A stretch of DNA of 64,000 nt, taken from the NCBI RefSeq assembly GCF_036346855.1, contig NZ_CP107841.1:8808001-8872000 (forward strand), read 5' to 3'. Positions 15,558 to 24,832 of this stretch are shown here, piece after piece. The DNA comes from Streptomyces europaeiscabiei (GTDB taxonomy: Bacteria; Actinomycetota; Actinomycetes; Streptomycetales; Streptomycetaceae). The translations under genes were made by a program, and so were the position numbers. The first letter of the stretch is position 1; the number at the start of each line of letters is the position of its first letter. A model generated the notes under the pieces. That model did no database searches. It was not told where the DNA came from and saw only the letters and a program-made list of their open reading frames with translations.

Positions 15558-16643
15558 ATGAGGGGCTTGGGGCAGTCGAGACGGATGAGTCGGACGATGA
15601 CGACGGGCCTGGCCGCAGCGGCACTCGCCGCCGCTCTGGCGGTGCCCGCACAGGCACAGGGGGAAGGTCGGCCACCACACTGGGAACTGAAGGAGACCGG
15701 CACTGACGTGCGCTTTCGCGGTCTCGCCGCCGTCAGCCGGAACAGCGCGTGGCTGGCGGGTTCCGCGGGGACCGTGCTGCGCACCGGCGACGGGGGCAGG
15801 ACCTGGCGCAACGTCTCACCGCCCGGCGCACAGGAACTGCAGTTCCGGGACATCGAGGCATTCGACGCACGCAGGGCGGTCGTCCTGGCCATCGGGGAGG
15901 GAGAGGCCTCCCGCGTGTACCGCACGGACGACGGCGGTGCGACGTGGACCGAATCCTTCCGGAACACCGATCCGCGCGCCTTCTACGACTGCCTCACCTT
16001 CTTCGACACCCGCCACGGACTCGCCATGAGCGATCCGGTGGACGGGAGGTTCCGCATCCTCTCCACCAAGGACGGCGGCCGTTCCTGGGCGGTCCTGCCG
16101 AACGAGGGCATGCCGCCGGCGCTGGAGGGCGAGGCGGGCTTCGCGGCGAGCGGGCAGTGCCTGGTCAATTCAGGTCCGCGCGATGTGTGGCTGGCGACCG
16201 GAGGGGCCGCACGCGCGCGCGTGCTGCACTCCGCCGACCGAGGGCTGACCTGGACGGTCGCCGACACGGCCGTCCCGGCCGGCGACCCGGCCCGAGGCGT
16301 CTTCGCGCTCGCCTTCCGCGACCGGGCGCACGGCATCGCCGTCGGCGGCGACTACCGCGCCGACCAGCCGTCCCCGCAGGCCGCGGCCACCACCGGCGAC
16401 ACCGGCCGCACCTGGAAGCCCGCCGCGCAGCCGCCACCCGCCTACCGCTCCGGAGCCGCCTGGCTCCCGCACAGCCGTACGGTCGCCCTCGCCGTCGGCC
16501 CCACCGGCACCGACGTCACGACCGACGGCGGCCGCACCTGGCGCACGGTCGACACCGGCTCGTACGACACCGTCGACTGCACCCCGGACCTGGGCTGCTG
16601 GGCGGCGGGGGAGAAGGGGCGGGTGGCCCGGCTGGAGAACTGA
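15558..16643 (+). CDS. Secreted BNR/YCF48-like beta-propeller protein
   Basis: A 361-residue exported protein. ATG 15558 is used (ATG 15585 is an alternative); there is no strong ribosome site and CACTAGCTT lies 10-15 bases upstream, so it may be leaderless. Residues ~1-35 are a signal peptide (basic start, Ala-rich core, AQA). The body has repeated Asp-box-like turns (TGDGGRTWRN, TDDGGATWTE, TKDGGRSWAV, SADRGLTWTV, TGDTGRTWKP, TTDGGRTWRT), typical of a six- or seven-bladed propeller of the YCF48/BNR class. No sialidase catalytic residues are evident. The two Cys near the C-terminus (DCTPDLGCW) may form a disulfide. Function unknown; Streptomyces homologues are called oxidoreductases without evidence I know of. 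Confidence 0.82.
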   Translation: MRGLGQSRRMSRTMTTGLAAAALAAALAVPAQAQGEGRPPHWELKETGTDVRFRGLAAVSRNSAWLAGSAGTVLRTGDGGRTWRNVSPPGAQELQFRDIEAFDARRAVVLAIGEGEASRVYRTDDGGATWTESFRNTDPRAFYDCLTFFDTRHGLAMSDPVDGRFRILSTKDGGRSWAVLPNEGMPPALEGEAGFAASGQCLVNSGPRDVWLATGGAARARVLHSADRGLTWTVADTAVPAGDPARGVFALAFRDRAHGIAVGGDYRADQPSPQAAATTGDTGRTWKPAAQPPPAYRSGAAWLPHSRTVALAVGPTGTDVTTDGGRTWRTVDTGSYDTVDCTPDLGCWAAGEKGRVARLEN

Positions 16644-16713
16644 CCGGCAGGGAGTCGTTCCGGCCGGGACGGGTACCTGTGGCGTGTTCGCACCACGAAG
16701 GGAGTGATCGGCC

Positions 16714-17040
16714 ATGCCACGTGGTTCGAGCCCCAAGAGGGAACGCCAGTACGAGCACATCAAGGAGAGCGCCGAGGACCGGGGCGAGAGCGAGTCGCGC
16801 GCCAAGGAGATCGCCGCCCGGACGGTCAACAAGGAACGCGCCCGGTCCGGAGAGTCCAGGACCGCGAGCCGCACCTCCACCCAGGACATGTCGTCGAGCA
16901 GGCGCGGGGGCCTGCGCTCTCACCAGGGGGCACAGGGGCCCACGTACGATCAGCTCTACGAGGAGGCCAAGAAGCGGGGCATCCAAGGTCGTTCGGGCAT
17001 GAACAAGAGCCGGCTCAAGCGCGCCCTCGGCGACAAGTAG
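16714..17040 (+). CDS. Small basic Rho-N/SAP-like protein (annotated elsewhere as plasmid stabilization protein)
   Basis: A 108-residue highly charged protein. ATG 16714 follows GGGAG at eight bases. Residues ~1-75 are Arg/Glu/Ser-rich and probably disordered (RERQYEHIKESAEDRG, AKEIAARTVNKERAR). Residues ~78-106 form a Rho N-terminal/SAP-like helix-turn-helix (YDQLYEEAKKRGIQGRSGMNKSRLKRALG), a nucleic-acid-binding fold. Homologues are widespread in Streptomyces chromosomes; the plasmid-stabilization label is historical and there is no toxin or plasmid gene nearby. A DNA- or RNA-binding housekeeping role is inferred. Confidence 0.85.
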   Translation: MPRGSSPKRERQYEHIKESAEDRGESESRAKEIAARTVNKERARSGESRTASRTSTQDMSSSRRGGLRSHQGAQGPTYDQLYEEAKKRGIQGRSGMNKSRLKRALGDK

Positions 17041-17086
17041 CCCCGGGCCGCGTCCCCGTGCCGGGATGCGTACGCTCGTCAGCACC

Positions 17087-17776
17087 ATGACGACCGTACG
17101 CATCCCCGCGGGCTGGCCCGCCACCGAAGAGCAAGCCCTCGCCGTGCAGGACGAGTTGCGGGGCAAGGTGATCCTCGACGAGAGCGGGCCGCCGCCCGGC
17201 GGCGGGTACGTCACCGGTGTGGACGTGGCCTACGACGACGAGCGGGACGTCGTCGCGGCGGCGGCCGTGGTGCTCGACGCGGCGACGCTCGACGTGGTCG
17301 CGGAGGCCACGGCGATCGGGCAGGTGTCCTTCCCGTACGTTCCCGGACTGCTCGCGTTCCGTGAGATCCCGACCGTCCTCGCCGCGCTCGACGCGCTGCC
17401 GTGCGACCCCGGCCTCGTCGTCTGCGACGGCTACGGTCTCGCCCACCCGCGCCGCTTCGGCCTCGCGGCCCATCTCGGCGTCCTCACCGGACTGCCCACG
17501 ATCGGCGTCGCCAAGAACCCCTTCACCTTCACGTACGACGACCCCGGCACCCCGCGCGGCAGCGCCGCCCCGCTCCTCGCGGGCACCGAGGAGGTGGGTC
17601 GTGCCCTGCGCACCCGCGACGGCGTCAAGCCGGTCTTCGTCTCCGTCGGCCACCGGGTGAGCCTCGACCACGCGTGCGCCCACACGCTCGCACTGACCCC
17701 GGCCTACCGCCTTCCGGAAACCACCCGCCGCGCCGACTCCCTGTGCCGCCTGGCCCTGTGGGACACGGCCCACTGA
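17087..17776 (+). CDS. nfi: Endonuclease V (deoxyinosine repair)
   Basis: A 229-residue repair nuclease that nicks DNA (or RNA) one base 3' of inosine. ATG 17087 starts TTVRIPAGW; an in-frame ATG at 17066 is less likely. Conserved motifs: VTGVDVAYDD (first catalytic Asp), FPYVPGLLAFREIP, VVCDGYGLAHPRRFGLAAHLG (second Asp, substrate pocket), TIGVAKNP and PVFVSVGHRVSLDHA. The active-site acidic set (Asp in GVDVAYDD, Glu in FREIP, Asp in CDGYG) is intact. It stands alone between the small basic protein and a small membrane protein. Confidence 0.95.
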   Translation: MTTVRIPAGWPATEEQALAVQDELRGKVILDESGPPPGGGYVTGVDVAYDDERDVVAAAAVVLDAATLDVVAEATAIGQVSFPYVPGLLAFREIPTVLAALDALPCDPGLVVCDGYGLAHPRRFGLAAHLGVLTGLPTIGVAKNPFTFTYDDPGTPRGSAAPLLAGTEEVGRALRTRDGVKPVFVSVGHRVSLDHACAHTLALTPAYRLPETTRRADSLCRLALWDTAH

Positions 17777-17903
17777 GCCCCTGACACGGGCCGTACGGGG
17801 CCGCTGGGGCATCTCTCGTATGTCCGTGCGGACCAAGTACCTGAGTACGAACTGAGTACGTGTACGGATGTCGGCGCGCCGCATGATCGGCAGGCTGTGC
17901 CGT

Positions 17904-18050
17904 ATGACGACGCACCGAGCCATCAAGCCCGCTGCCAGTACCACCCAGTCCGTCGAACGTGCCGTGACGACGGGACTGCTGCTCGCGGTGATCACCGGAC
18001 TGGCCTGGATAGGCGGGATGGTCTACACGCTGACCGGGTGGGCCCAGTAG
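17904..18050 (+). CDS. Small single-pass membrane protein
   Basis: A 48-residue protein starting TTHRAIKPAASTTQSVE, then one transmembrane helix (TTGLLLAVITGLAWIGGMVYTLT, residues ~22-44). ATG 17904 is chosen because upstream in-frame ATGs (17868, 17883) give a basic extension unlike the rest; no clear ribosome site is present. Proteins of this shape, with a short soluble head and one Gly-rich helix ending in GWAQ, are conserved small membrane proteins of Streptomyces. They resemble what I remember as morphogenic small membrane proteins, but I cannot assign it. It is convergent with the next gene, 32 bases away. Confidence 0.65.
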   Translation: MTTHRAIKPAASTTQSVERAVTTGLLLAVITGLAWIGGMVYTLTGWAQ

Positions 18051-18082
18051 GCCCACCTGCGTACGCCGAGCGGGTCCGTCCG

Positions 18083-19261
18083 CTACTGGGACGCCGCCAC
18101 CCGGAACGTGATCCCCGCCGCGCGCAGCCGTTCGATCAGCGCGTCGCCCAGCGCGACCGCCGTCGTGACCTGCCCCGCCGTGACCGGGAGGTCGTCGACG
18201 GCCAGAGACAGGGCGGCCTCGGCGAACATCTTCGCCGTCTCGCCGTAGCCGGGGTCGCCGCCCGCGACCTCCGTGAAGACCCGGCGGCCACCGCCCTCGC
18301 CCACGAACCGCACCGAGAACCAGCTCTTCGCCCGCTTCTCCGCGCTCGGCCCCTCACCCGGCTTGAGCCGGTCGCCCAGCCAGCGCCGCACCGGCGGCAC
18401 CTGGGCCGCGGCGACCACCGCACCGACGAACGCGACCCCGCCCACCGCGAACGGCAGGGTCTTCACGGCCGCGTAGTGGCGGTAGCGGAAGTCCGGCCCG
18501 TAGCGCTCCAGGGCGCGCGCCGAGCGCTGCACCACCTGCGCGTCGATGGTCGGCAGCGGAAGCGCCCACGCCCCGACCTCCTTGGCGAACCGGGGCGCGC
18601 TCACCGGCGCGTACGCCCGCCGCCCCACCACGCGTGGCTCGTGCCGCTTGCGGTCCTGCGCGGCGGCCATCGTCTGCCGGGTGCGCGAGAACCCGGTGAG
18701 CGCGGAGTTGAACGTACCGCCGGAGAACATCCCCTCGGCGCGCACGAAGCCGTCCACGGTGATCGGCACGTCCTTGGGGAGCTGCTGCACCGTGAAGTAC
18801 ACGCCCAGGTCGTGCGGTATCGAGTCGAAGCCGGCCGCGTGCACGATGCGGGCGCCGGTCTCACGCGCGCGTGCGTCATGCCTGACGAACGTCAGGTCGA
18901 CGAACTCGGGTTCACCGGTGAGGTCCAGGTAGTCGGTGCCCTCGTCGGCGCAGGCGGCCACCAGTTCCTCGCCGTGCGTGATGTACGGGCCGACGGTCGT
19001 GGCCACCACCCGTGCCTGCCGGGCGAGTTCGCGCACGGCCCGCGGATCGGACCCGTCCGCCTGGAGCACGCCGATCTCCGCGCCGCCGGGCAGCCGCTCG
19101 CGCAGCGCCGCCAGCTTCTCCGCGTTGCGCCCGGCGATCGCCCAGCGCAGCCCTTCGGGCGCGTTCGCGGCGAGATACTCCGCGGTGAGTTCCCCGACGA
19201 ACCCCGTGGCCCCGTAGAGCACGATGTCGTACGCCCGATCCGCCCTGCTCTGCCCGCTCAT
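18083..19261 (-). CDS. Trans-acting enoyl reductase / saccharopine dehydrogenase-like protein
   Basis: A 392-residue NAD(P)-binding protein. ATG 19261 is preceded by GAGAGG. An N-terminal Rossmann domain starts at ~9 (YDIVLYGATGFVGELTAEYLA) and continues with WAIAGRNAEKL and VVATTVGPYITHGEELVAACADEGTDYLDLTGE, the hallmark of the saccharopine-dehydrogenase-like family that includes the mycobacterial trans-acting enoyl reductase. Residues ~150-390 form the second domain, with a probable hydrophobic segment around 275-295 (FAVGGVAFVGAVVAAAQVP). The mycobacterial protein acts with polyketide synthases in lipid synthesis; no PKS is nearby, so a general lipid-linked reductase role is only inferred. 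It shares a 92-base divergent region with the MmcQ gene. Confidence 0.85.
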   Translation of the reverse strand: MSGQSRADRAYDIVLYGATGFVGELTAEYLAANAPEGLRWAIAGRNAEKLAALRERLPGGAEIGVLQADGSDPRAVRELARQARVVATTVGPYITHGEELVAACADEGTDYLDLTGEPEFVDLTFVRHDARARETGARIVHAAGFDSIPHDLGVYFTVQQLPKDVPITVDGFVRAEGMFSGGTFNSALTGFSRTRQTMAAAQDRKRHEPRVVGRRAYAPVSAPRFAKEVGAWALPLPTIDAQVVQRSARALERYGPDFRYRHYAAVKTLPFAVGGVAFVGAVVAAAQVPPVRRWLGDRLKPGEGPSAEKRAKSWFSVRFVGEGGGRRVFTEVAGGDPGYGETAKMFAEAALSLAVDDLPVTAGQVTTAVALGDALIERLRAAGITFRVAASQ

Positions 19262-19353
19262 TGCACCTCTCAGCACTCGCCCACGCGCCGTTGTCGGTGG
19301 CTGAGGCTAGCGTGAGTGACGAGCAGCGAAGCGCGCGGGATCCGGAGGTGGTC

Positions 19354-19734
19354 GTGACCGTACCCAGGAACGCCCTGAAAAAGTGGGAGAAGGTGCGTGA
19401 GTTCGCCCTCGGGATGCCCGGTGCGGTCGAGGAGTTCCCGTGGGGCGAGAGTGTCGCGAAGGTCAACAAGAAGGTGTTCGTGTTCCTCGGCACGGACGAC
19501 GGCAGCTATCCGCTGGGCATCACCGTCAAGCTCAGGGACGAGGAGACGCATGCCCACGCCCTGACCTGCCCCGGCGCCGAGCCCGCGGGATACGGCCTGG
19601 GCAAGGCGGGGTGGGTGCGCGTCCCGCTGGAGGAGGAGGGCGCCCCGGGCGCGGAGCTGCTGTGCGACTGGGTCGAGGAGAGCTACCGCGTGATCGCCCC
19701 GAAGAAGCTCATAGCGGAGCTGGAGGCCCGCTGA
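19354..19734 (+). CDS. MmcQ/YjbR family DNA-binding-like protein
   Basis: A 126-residue CyaY-fold protein. GTG 19354 (TVPRNALKKWEKVREFALGM) is chosen because GGAGG is five bases upstream; longer in-frame readings lack one. Family signs: FALGMPGAVEEFPWGE, VFVFLGTDD, ITVKLRDEE, GYGLGKAGWVRVPLEE and WVEESYRVIAPKKLIAEL. Members are small cytoplasmic proteins described as MmcQ/YjbR; biochemical function is not established. It is monocistronic, with 155 bases before the beta-oxidation operon. Confidence 0.88.
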   Translation: MTVPRNALKKWEKVREFALGMPGAVEEFPWGESVAKVNKKVFVFLGTDDGSYPLGITVKLRDEETHAHALTCPGAEPAGYGLGKAGWVRVPLEEEGAPGAELLCDWVEESYRVIAPKKLIAELEAR

Positions 19735-19796
19735 GTCCGGCGCCGGAAGCCCGGTGAGGGCGGGCTGACACCCACCGCGACTCCGGGCACAATGAC

Positions 19797-19810
19797 TAAG
19801 CGTTTGCTCA
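19797..19810. promoter_or_regulatory. Possible TetR-type operator before the beta-oxidation operon
   Basis: TAAGCGTTTGCTCA is an imperfect palindrome (AGC-N4-GCT core) 80 bases upstream of the CoA-transferase start. TetR-family fatty-acid regulators in actinobacteria bind sites of this general form. No TetR gene is adjacent, so this is a weak inference. Confidence 0.35.
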
Positions 19811-19889
19811 TTCGGGGCTTGTGCGGAGTGGAACACGTTCTTAGCATCACTGGTGTCACATCATGTGTGTCACAGAGCATGGGGGCTCG

Positions 19890-21101
19890 ATGACAGTGGC
19901 GAAGACGCCCGGGCACGGCCCGCTCGCCGGTGTGCGCGTGGTGGAACTCGCGGGCATCGGCCCGGGACCGTTCGCCGCCATGCTCCTCGCCGACCTCGGT
20001 GCCGATGTCGTCCGCGTCGACCGGCCGGGCGGCGCGGGCCTGGCCGTGAACCCCCTGTACGACGTCACCAACCGCAACAAGCGCTCGGTGATCGTCGACC
20101 TGAAGTCCCCGGACGGCCCCGGCATCGTCCTCGACCTGGCCGAACGCGCCGACATCCTGATCGAGGGCTACCGGCCGGGCGTCGCCGAACGCCTCGGCGT
20201 GGGCCCCGCGACCTGCCACGTCCGCAACCCGGCACTCGTCTACGGCCGGATGACCGGCTGGGGCCAGCAGGGCCCGCTCGCCCAGCGCGCCGGCCACGAC
20301 ATCGCGTACATCGCCCTGACCGGCACCCTCGGCATGATCGGCGCCCCTGACGCCCCGCCCGCCGTCCCCGCCAACCTCCTCGGCGACTACGCGGGCGGCT
20401 CCCTCTATCTCGTCGTCGGCCTCCTCGCCGCCCTCCACCACGCCCGCGCGACCGGCACCGGCCAGGTCGTGGACGCGGCCATCGTCGACGGCACCTCGCA
20501 TCTGTCCGCGATGATCCACGGCATGCTCGCCGCCGGCGGCTGGCAGGACCGCCGCGCCGCCAACCTCCTCGACGGCGGCTGCCCCTTCTACGGCACGTAC
20601 GAGACGGCCGACGGCCGGTACGTCGCCGTCGGCGCCCTGGAGCAGCAGTTCTACGGCGAGTTCGTCGACCTCCTCGGCATCGGGGACCGGGCCCCGGCCC
20701 GCAAGGACGTGGCCGCCTGGGGCGAGCTGCGCGAGACGGTCGCGGCCCGCTTCAGGACCCGTACGAGGGACGAGTGGACGGCCGTCTTCGAGGGCTCCGA
20801 CGCCTGTGTGGCACCCGTCCTGTCGCTGCGTGAGGCCCCGCACCACGCGCATCTCGCGGCCCGGGGCACCTTCACCGACTTCGGCGGCATCACCCAGCCC
20901 GCCCCCGCGCCCCGCTTCTCGGCCACCCACACCTCGGTGCGCAGCGGACCCGCCCAGCCGGGCGCCGACACGGCGGACGTGGCCCACGACTGGGGCATAT
21001 CGGGCCTCTCGAACGGCGCTCCCGACCGCGACACGTCCCCCGAGGACGGCTTCTCGACGGGCGACTCCTTGCCGGACGCCTCCGCGAAGGACACCGACTG
21101 A
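19890..21101 (+). CDS. CaiB/BaiF family CoA transferase (alpha-methylacyl-CoA racemase-like)
   Basis: A 403-residue class III CoA-transferase-family enzyme. ATG 19890 follows GGGGG; an ATG-less longer reading from 19863 is unlikely. Conserved segments are [80 protein letters not shown], and [12 protein letters not shown] with the catalytic Asp of the AMACR type. Racemases of this group invert the 2-methyl centre so that branched acyl-CoAs can enter beta-oxidation, which fits Streptomyces' branched fatty acids and the thiolase and FadB-type genes directly downstream (46 and 59 base gaps). The last ~35 residues are an acidic, disordered tail not typical of the family. Confidence 0.9.
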   Translation: MTVAKTPGHGPLAGVRVVELAGIGPGPFAAMLLADLGADVVRVDRPGGAGLAVNPLYDVTNRNKRSVIVDLKSPDGPGIVLDLAERADILIEGYRPGVAERLGVGPATCHVRNPALVYGRMTGWGQQGPLAQRAGHDIAYIALTGTLGMIGAPDAPPAVPANLLGDYAGGSLYLVVGLLAALHHARATGTGQVVDAAIVDGTSHLSAMIHGMLAAGGWQDRRAANLLDGGCPFYGTYETADGRYVAVGALEQQFYGEFVDLLGIGDRAPARKDVAAWGELRETVAARFRTRTRDEWTAVFEGSDACVAPVLSLREAPHHAHLAARGTFTDFGGITQPAPAPRFSATHTSVRSGPAQPGADTADVAHDWGISGLSNGAPDRDTSPEDGFSTGDSLPDASAKDTD

Positions 21102-21147
21102 CACCGGCCCCCGGGCCGCCCCCTCCGCAACTGGAAAGGCCAGACTC

Positions 21148-22362
21148 GTGAGCACCGAAGCGTACGTGTACGACGCGATCCGCACCCCGCGCGGCCGCGG
21201 CAAGGCGAACGGCTCCCTGCACGGCACCAAGCCCATCGACCTGGTCGTCGGGCTGATCCACGAGGTCCGGCGCCGTTTCCCCGGCCTCGACCCGGCCGCG
21301 GTCGACGACATCGTGCTCGGCGTCGTGGGCCCGGTGGGCGACCAGGGCTCCGACATCGCCCGGACCGCCGCGATCGCCGCCGGACTGCCGGACACGGTCG
21401 CCGGCGTACAGGAGAACCGCTTCTGCGCCTCGGGGCTGGAGGCCGTCAACCTGGCTGCCGCGAAGGTCCGTTCGGGCTGGGAGGACCTGGTGCTCGCGGG
21501 CGGCGTCGAGTCGATGTCCCGGGTGCCGATGGCCTCGGACGGCGGAGCCTGGTTCAACGACCCGATGACCAACCTGGCCGTCAACTTCGTGCCGCAGGGC
21601 ATCGGCGCCGACCTCATCGCCACCGTCGAGGGGTTCTCCCGGCGTGACGTGGACGAGTACGCGGCGCTGTCCCAGGAGCGGGCGGCGGCCGCCTGGAAGG
21701 ACGGCCGCTTCGACAGGTCCGTCGTCCCCGTCACCGACCGCGCCGGCCTCGTGGTCCTCGACCACGACGAGTACATGCGGCCCGGTACGACCGCCGACTC
21801 GCTCGCGAAGCTGAAGCCGTCGTTCGCGGACATCGGCGAGCTGGGCGGCTTCGACGCGGTGGCGCTGCAGGAGTACCACTGGGTCGAGGAGATCGACCAC
21901 GTCCACCACGCGGGCAACTCCTCCGGCATCGTGGACGGCGCGTCGCTCGTCGCCATCGGTACCAAGGAGATCGGCGAGCGCTACGGCCTGCGCCCGCGCG
22001 CCCGGATCGTCTCCGCCGCCGTCTCCGGTTCCGAGCCCACCATCATGCTCACCGGCCCCGCCCCCGCGACGCGCAAGGCCCTCGCCAAGGCCGGGCTGAC
22101 CATCGACGACATCGACCTCGTCGAGATCAACGAGGCGTTCGCCGCCGTGGTGCTCCGCTTCGTCAGGGACATGGGCCTCTCGCTCGACAAGGTCAACGTC
22201 AACGGCGGCTCCATCGCGCTGGGCCACCCCCTCGGCGCGACCGGCGCGATGATCCTCGGCACCCTCGTCGACGAACTGGAGCGCCAGGACAAGCGGTACG
22301 GGCTCGCCACGCTCTGCGTGGGCGGCGGCATGGGCATCGCGACCATCGTGGAACGCGTCTGA
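21148..22362 (+). CDS. Acetyl-CoA C-acyltransferase (thiolase, FadA type)
   Basis: A 404-residue thiolase, the last step of beta-oxidation. GTG 21148 follows GGAAAGG. The nucleophile is Cys 93 in [12 protein letters not shown]; the second catalytic pair is intact in [17 protein letters not shown] (His) and [12 protein letters not shown] (Cys). Other family segments are [39 protein letters not shown]. It lies between the CaiB-like gene and the FadB-type gene on one transcript (inferred from 40-60 base spacing). Together with the next gene it should form the FadA-FadB complex. Confidence 0.96.
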   Translation: MSTEAYVYDAIRTPRGRGKANGSLHGTKPIDLVVGLIHEVRRRFPGLDPAAVDDIVLGVVGPVGDQGSDIARTAAIAAGLPDTVAGVQENRFCASGLEAVNLAAAKVRSGWEDLVLAGGVESMSRVPMASDGGAWFNDPMTNLAVNFVPQGIGADLIATVEGFSRRDVDEYAALSQERAAAAWKDGRFDRSVVPVTDRAGLVVLDHDEYMRPGTTADSLAKLKPSFADIGELGGFDAVALQEYHWVEEIDHVHHAGNSSGIVDGASLVAIGTKEIGERYGLRPRARIVSAAVSGSEPTIMLTGPAPATRKALAKAGLTIDDIDLVEINEAFAAVVLRFVRDMGLSLDKVNVNGGSIALGHPLGATGAMILGTLVDELERQDKRYGLATLCVGGGMGIATIVERV

Positions 22363-22421
22363 AACGACCGGCGGATCACCAGACCAAGACTTCTGCGGAA
22401 AGACTCTACGGAGACCCTGTC

Positions 22422-24596
22422 ATGACACAGAGCACCACCATCCGCTGGGAACAGGACCGCACGGGCCTCGTCACCCTCGTCATCGACGACCCGAACCAGT
22501 CCGCGAACACCATGAACCAGGCGTTCCGCGACTCCCTCGCGGTGATCACCGACCGCCTGGAGGCCGAGAAGGACACCGTTCGCGGCGTCATCATCACCTC
22601 CGCCAAGAAGACCTTCTTCGCCGGCGGCGACCTCCGTGACCTCATCAAGGTCACCCCCGAGACCGCGCAGCAGCTGTTCGACGGCGGTCTGGAGATCAAG
22701 CGCAACCTGCGTCGCATCGAGACCCTGGGCAAGCCCGTCGTCGCGGCGATCAACGGCGCGGCCCTGGGCGGCGGTTACGAGCTGGCCCTCGCCTGCCACC
22801 ACCGCATCGCCCTCGACGCCCCCGGCTCGAAGATCGGCTGCCCCGAGGTCACCCTCGGGCTGCTGCCCGGCGGCGGTGGCATCGCCCGCACCGTGCGGCT
22901 GCTGGGCATCGCCGACGCCCTGCTGAAGGTGCTGCTCCAGGGCACCCAGTACACCCCGCAGCGCGCCCTGCAGAACGGCCTCGTCCACGAAGTGGCCGCC
23001 ACACAGGACGAGTTGATGGACAGGGCCCGCGCCTTCATCGACGCCAACCCCGAGTCGCGGCAGCCCTGGGACGAGCCCGGCTACCGCATCCCCGGTGGCA
23101 CCCCCGCCCACCCGAAGTTCGCGGCGAACCTGCCCGCCTTCCCCGCCACCCTGCGCAAGCAGACCAACGGCGCGCCCTACCCGGCCCCGCGCAGGATTCT
23201 CGCCGCCGCCGTCGAGGGCGCCCAGGTCGACTTCGAGACCGCCCAGGTCATCGAGGCGCGCTACTTCGTGGAGCTGGCGGCGGGCCAGACCTCCAAGAAC
23301 ATGATCCAGGCCTTCTTCTTCGACCTCCAGGCCGTCAACTCCGGTGCGAACCGCCCCAAGGGCATCGAGCCCCGCCAGGTCCGCAAGGCCGCCGTCCTCG
23401 GCGCCGGGATGATGGGCGCGGGGATCGCGTACTCGTGTGCCCGCGCGGGCATCGAGGTCGTCCTGAAGGACGTGACGCCCGAAGCCGCCGCGAAGGGCAA
23501 GCACTACTCGGAGAAGCTCTGCGCCAAGGCGGTGGCCAAGGGCCGCACCACGCAGGAGAAGGCCGACGCGCTCCTCGCCCGCATCACCCCCACCGCCGAC
23601 CCGGCCGACCTCGCGGGCTGCGACGCCGTCATCGAGGCCGTGTTCGAGAACACCGAGCTGAAGCACAAGGTCTTCCAGGAGATCGAGGGGGTCGTGGCCC
23701 CGGACGCGCTCCTCTGTTCCAACACCTCCACCCTCCCCATCACCGAGCTGGCCGAGGGCGTCGTCCGCCGCTCCGACTTCATCGGCCTGCACTTCTTCTC
23801 GCCCGTCGACAAGATGCCGCTCGTCGAGATCATCAAGGGCGAGCAGACGGGTGACGAGGCCCTGGCCCGCGCCTTCGACCTCGTCCGTCAGATCAAGAAG
23901 ACCCCGATCGTCGTCAACGACTCACGCGGCTTCTTCACCTCCCGGGTCATCGGCCACTTCATCAACGAGGGTGTCGCGATGGTGGGGGAGGGCATCGAGC
24001 CCGCGTCGATCGAGCAGGCGGCGGCCCAGGCGGGCTACCCCGCCAAGGTCCTCTCCCTCATGGACGAGCTGACCCTCACCCTGCCCCGCAAGATCCGCGC
24101 CGAGTCCCGACGGGCCGTGGAGGAGGCGGGCGGCACCTGGACCGTCCACCCCGCGGAGGCCGTCATCGACCGCATGGTCGACGAGTTCGCCCGCCCGGGC
24201 CGCAGCGGCGGCGCCGGCTTCTACCAGTACGGCCCCGACGGCCGCCGCGCCAAGCTCTGGCCCGGCCTCCGCGAACACTTCACCAAGCCCGGGTACCGGA
24301 TCCCCTTCGAGGACATGCAGGAACGCATGCTCTTCTCGGAGGCCCTGGACACCGTCCGCCTGTTGGAGGAAGGCGTCCTGACGTCCGTCGCCGACGCCAA
24401 CATCGGTTCCGTCTTCGGTATCGGCTTCCCCGGCTGGACCGGTGGCGTCCTCCAGTACATCAACGGCTACGAGGGCGGCCTCCCGGGCTTCGTCGCCCGA
24501 GCCCGCGAACTGGCCGAGCGGTACGGCGACCGTTTCGTGCCGCCGGCCCTGCTGGTGGAGAAGGCGGAGAAGGGGGAGCGGTTCGGGGACGCGTGA
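22422..24596 (+). CDS. Bifunctional enoyl-CoA hydratase / 3-hydroxyacyl-CoA dehydrogenase (FadB/FadJ type)
   Basis: A 724-residue multifunctional beta-oxidation protein starting at ATG 22422. Residues ~5-190 are a crotonase domain (FAGGDLRDLIK, ALGGGYELALACHHRIA, PGSKIGCPEVTLGLLPGGGG with the catalytic Glu pair). Residues ~325-510 bind NAD (KAAVLGAGMMGAGIAYSCARAG, CDAVIEAVFENTELKHKVFQEIE, SNTSTLPITELA, GLHFFSPVDKMPLVEII with the catalytic His). Residues ~515-720 are the two C-terminal dehydrogenase helical domains (NDSRGFFTSRVIGHFINEGV). It performs hydration and oxidation between acyl-CoA dehydrogenase and thiolase. It is convergent with the MerR gene, with a large palindromic element between them. 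Confidence 0.96.
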   Translation: MTQSTTIRWEQDRTGLVTLVIDDPNQSANTMNQAFRDSLAVITDRLEAEKDTVRGVIITSAKKTFFAGGDLRDLIKVTPETAQQLFDGGLEIKRNLRRIETLGKPVVAAINGAALGGGYELALACHHRIALDAPGSKIGCPEVTLGLLPGGGGIARTVRLLGIADALLKVLLQGTQYTPQRALQNGLVHEVAATQDELMDRARAFIDANPESRQPWDEPGYRIPGGTPAHPKFAANLPAFPATLRKQTNGAPYPAPRRILAAAVEGAQVDFETAQVIEARYFVELAAGQTSKNMIQAFFFDLQAVNSGANRPKGIEPRQVRKAAVLGAGMMGAGIAYSCARAGIEVVLKDVTPEAAAKGKHYSEKLCAKAVAKGRTTQEKADALLARITPTADPADLAGCDAVIEAVFENTELKHKVFQEIEGVVAPDALLCSNTSTLPITELAEGVVRRSDFIGLHFFSPVDKMPLVEIIKGEQTGDEALARAFDLVRQIKKTPIVVNDSRGFFTSRVIGHFINEGVAMVGEGIEPASIEQAAAQAGYPAKVLSLMDELTLTLPRKIRAESRRAVEEAGGTWTVHPAEAVIDRMVDEFARPGRSGGAGFYQYGPDGRRAKLWPGLREHFTKPGYRIPFEDMQERMLFSEALDTVRLLEEGVLTSVADANIGSVFGIGFPGWTGGVLQYINGYEGGLPGFVARARELAERYGDRFVPPALLVEKAEKGERFGDA

Positions 24597-24654
24597 ACCC
24601 CCGGGCGGGTGGGGGGCTTTGCTCGCCCCCGCCGCCCCTACCCGTCCCATCCCC

Positions 24655-24832
24655 AGGGGCTGCGCCCCTTCGACCCCCAGCGCGGGCCCGTCGTGGTTGC
24701 TTGCGCAGTTCCCCGCGCCCCTGAAAAGGGCCTGCGGCCTGTTTTTCAGGGGCGCGGGGAACTGCGCGACCAGCCCCCACCCACCCGCAGACAACCGGCA
24801 CACGTGAACGGGTCGAAGGGGCGCAGCCCCTC
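24655..24832. terminator. Nested palindromic repeat between convergent genes (dispersed element, best copy)
   Basis: An inner inverted repeat has perfect 25-base arms (24703-24727 and 24743-24767; one arm begins GCGCAGTTCCCCGCGC) around a 15-base loop and carries A/T runs beside the loop. An outer repeat has perfect 21-base arms (24656-24676 and 24811-24831) beginning GGGGCTGCGCCCC. It touches the stop codon of the MerR gene. Shorter versions occur at 10.3, 32.0, 34.1 and 36.1 kb. A bidirectional terminator is inferred. Confidence 0.85.

Noticed and set aside
16714..17040. Toxin-antitoxin or plasmid maintenance system
   Set aside because: The historical label is plasmid stabilization, but the protein is a lone charged SAP/Rho-N-like protein with no partner gene.
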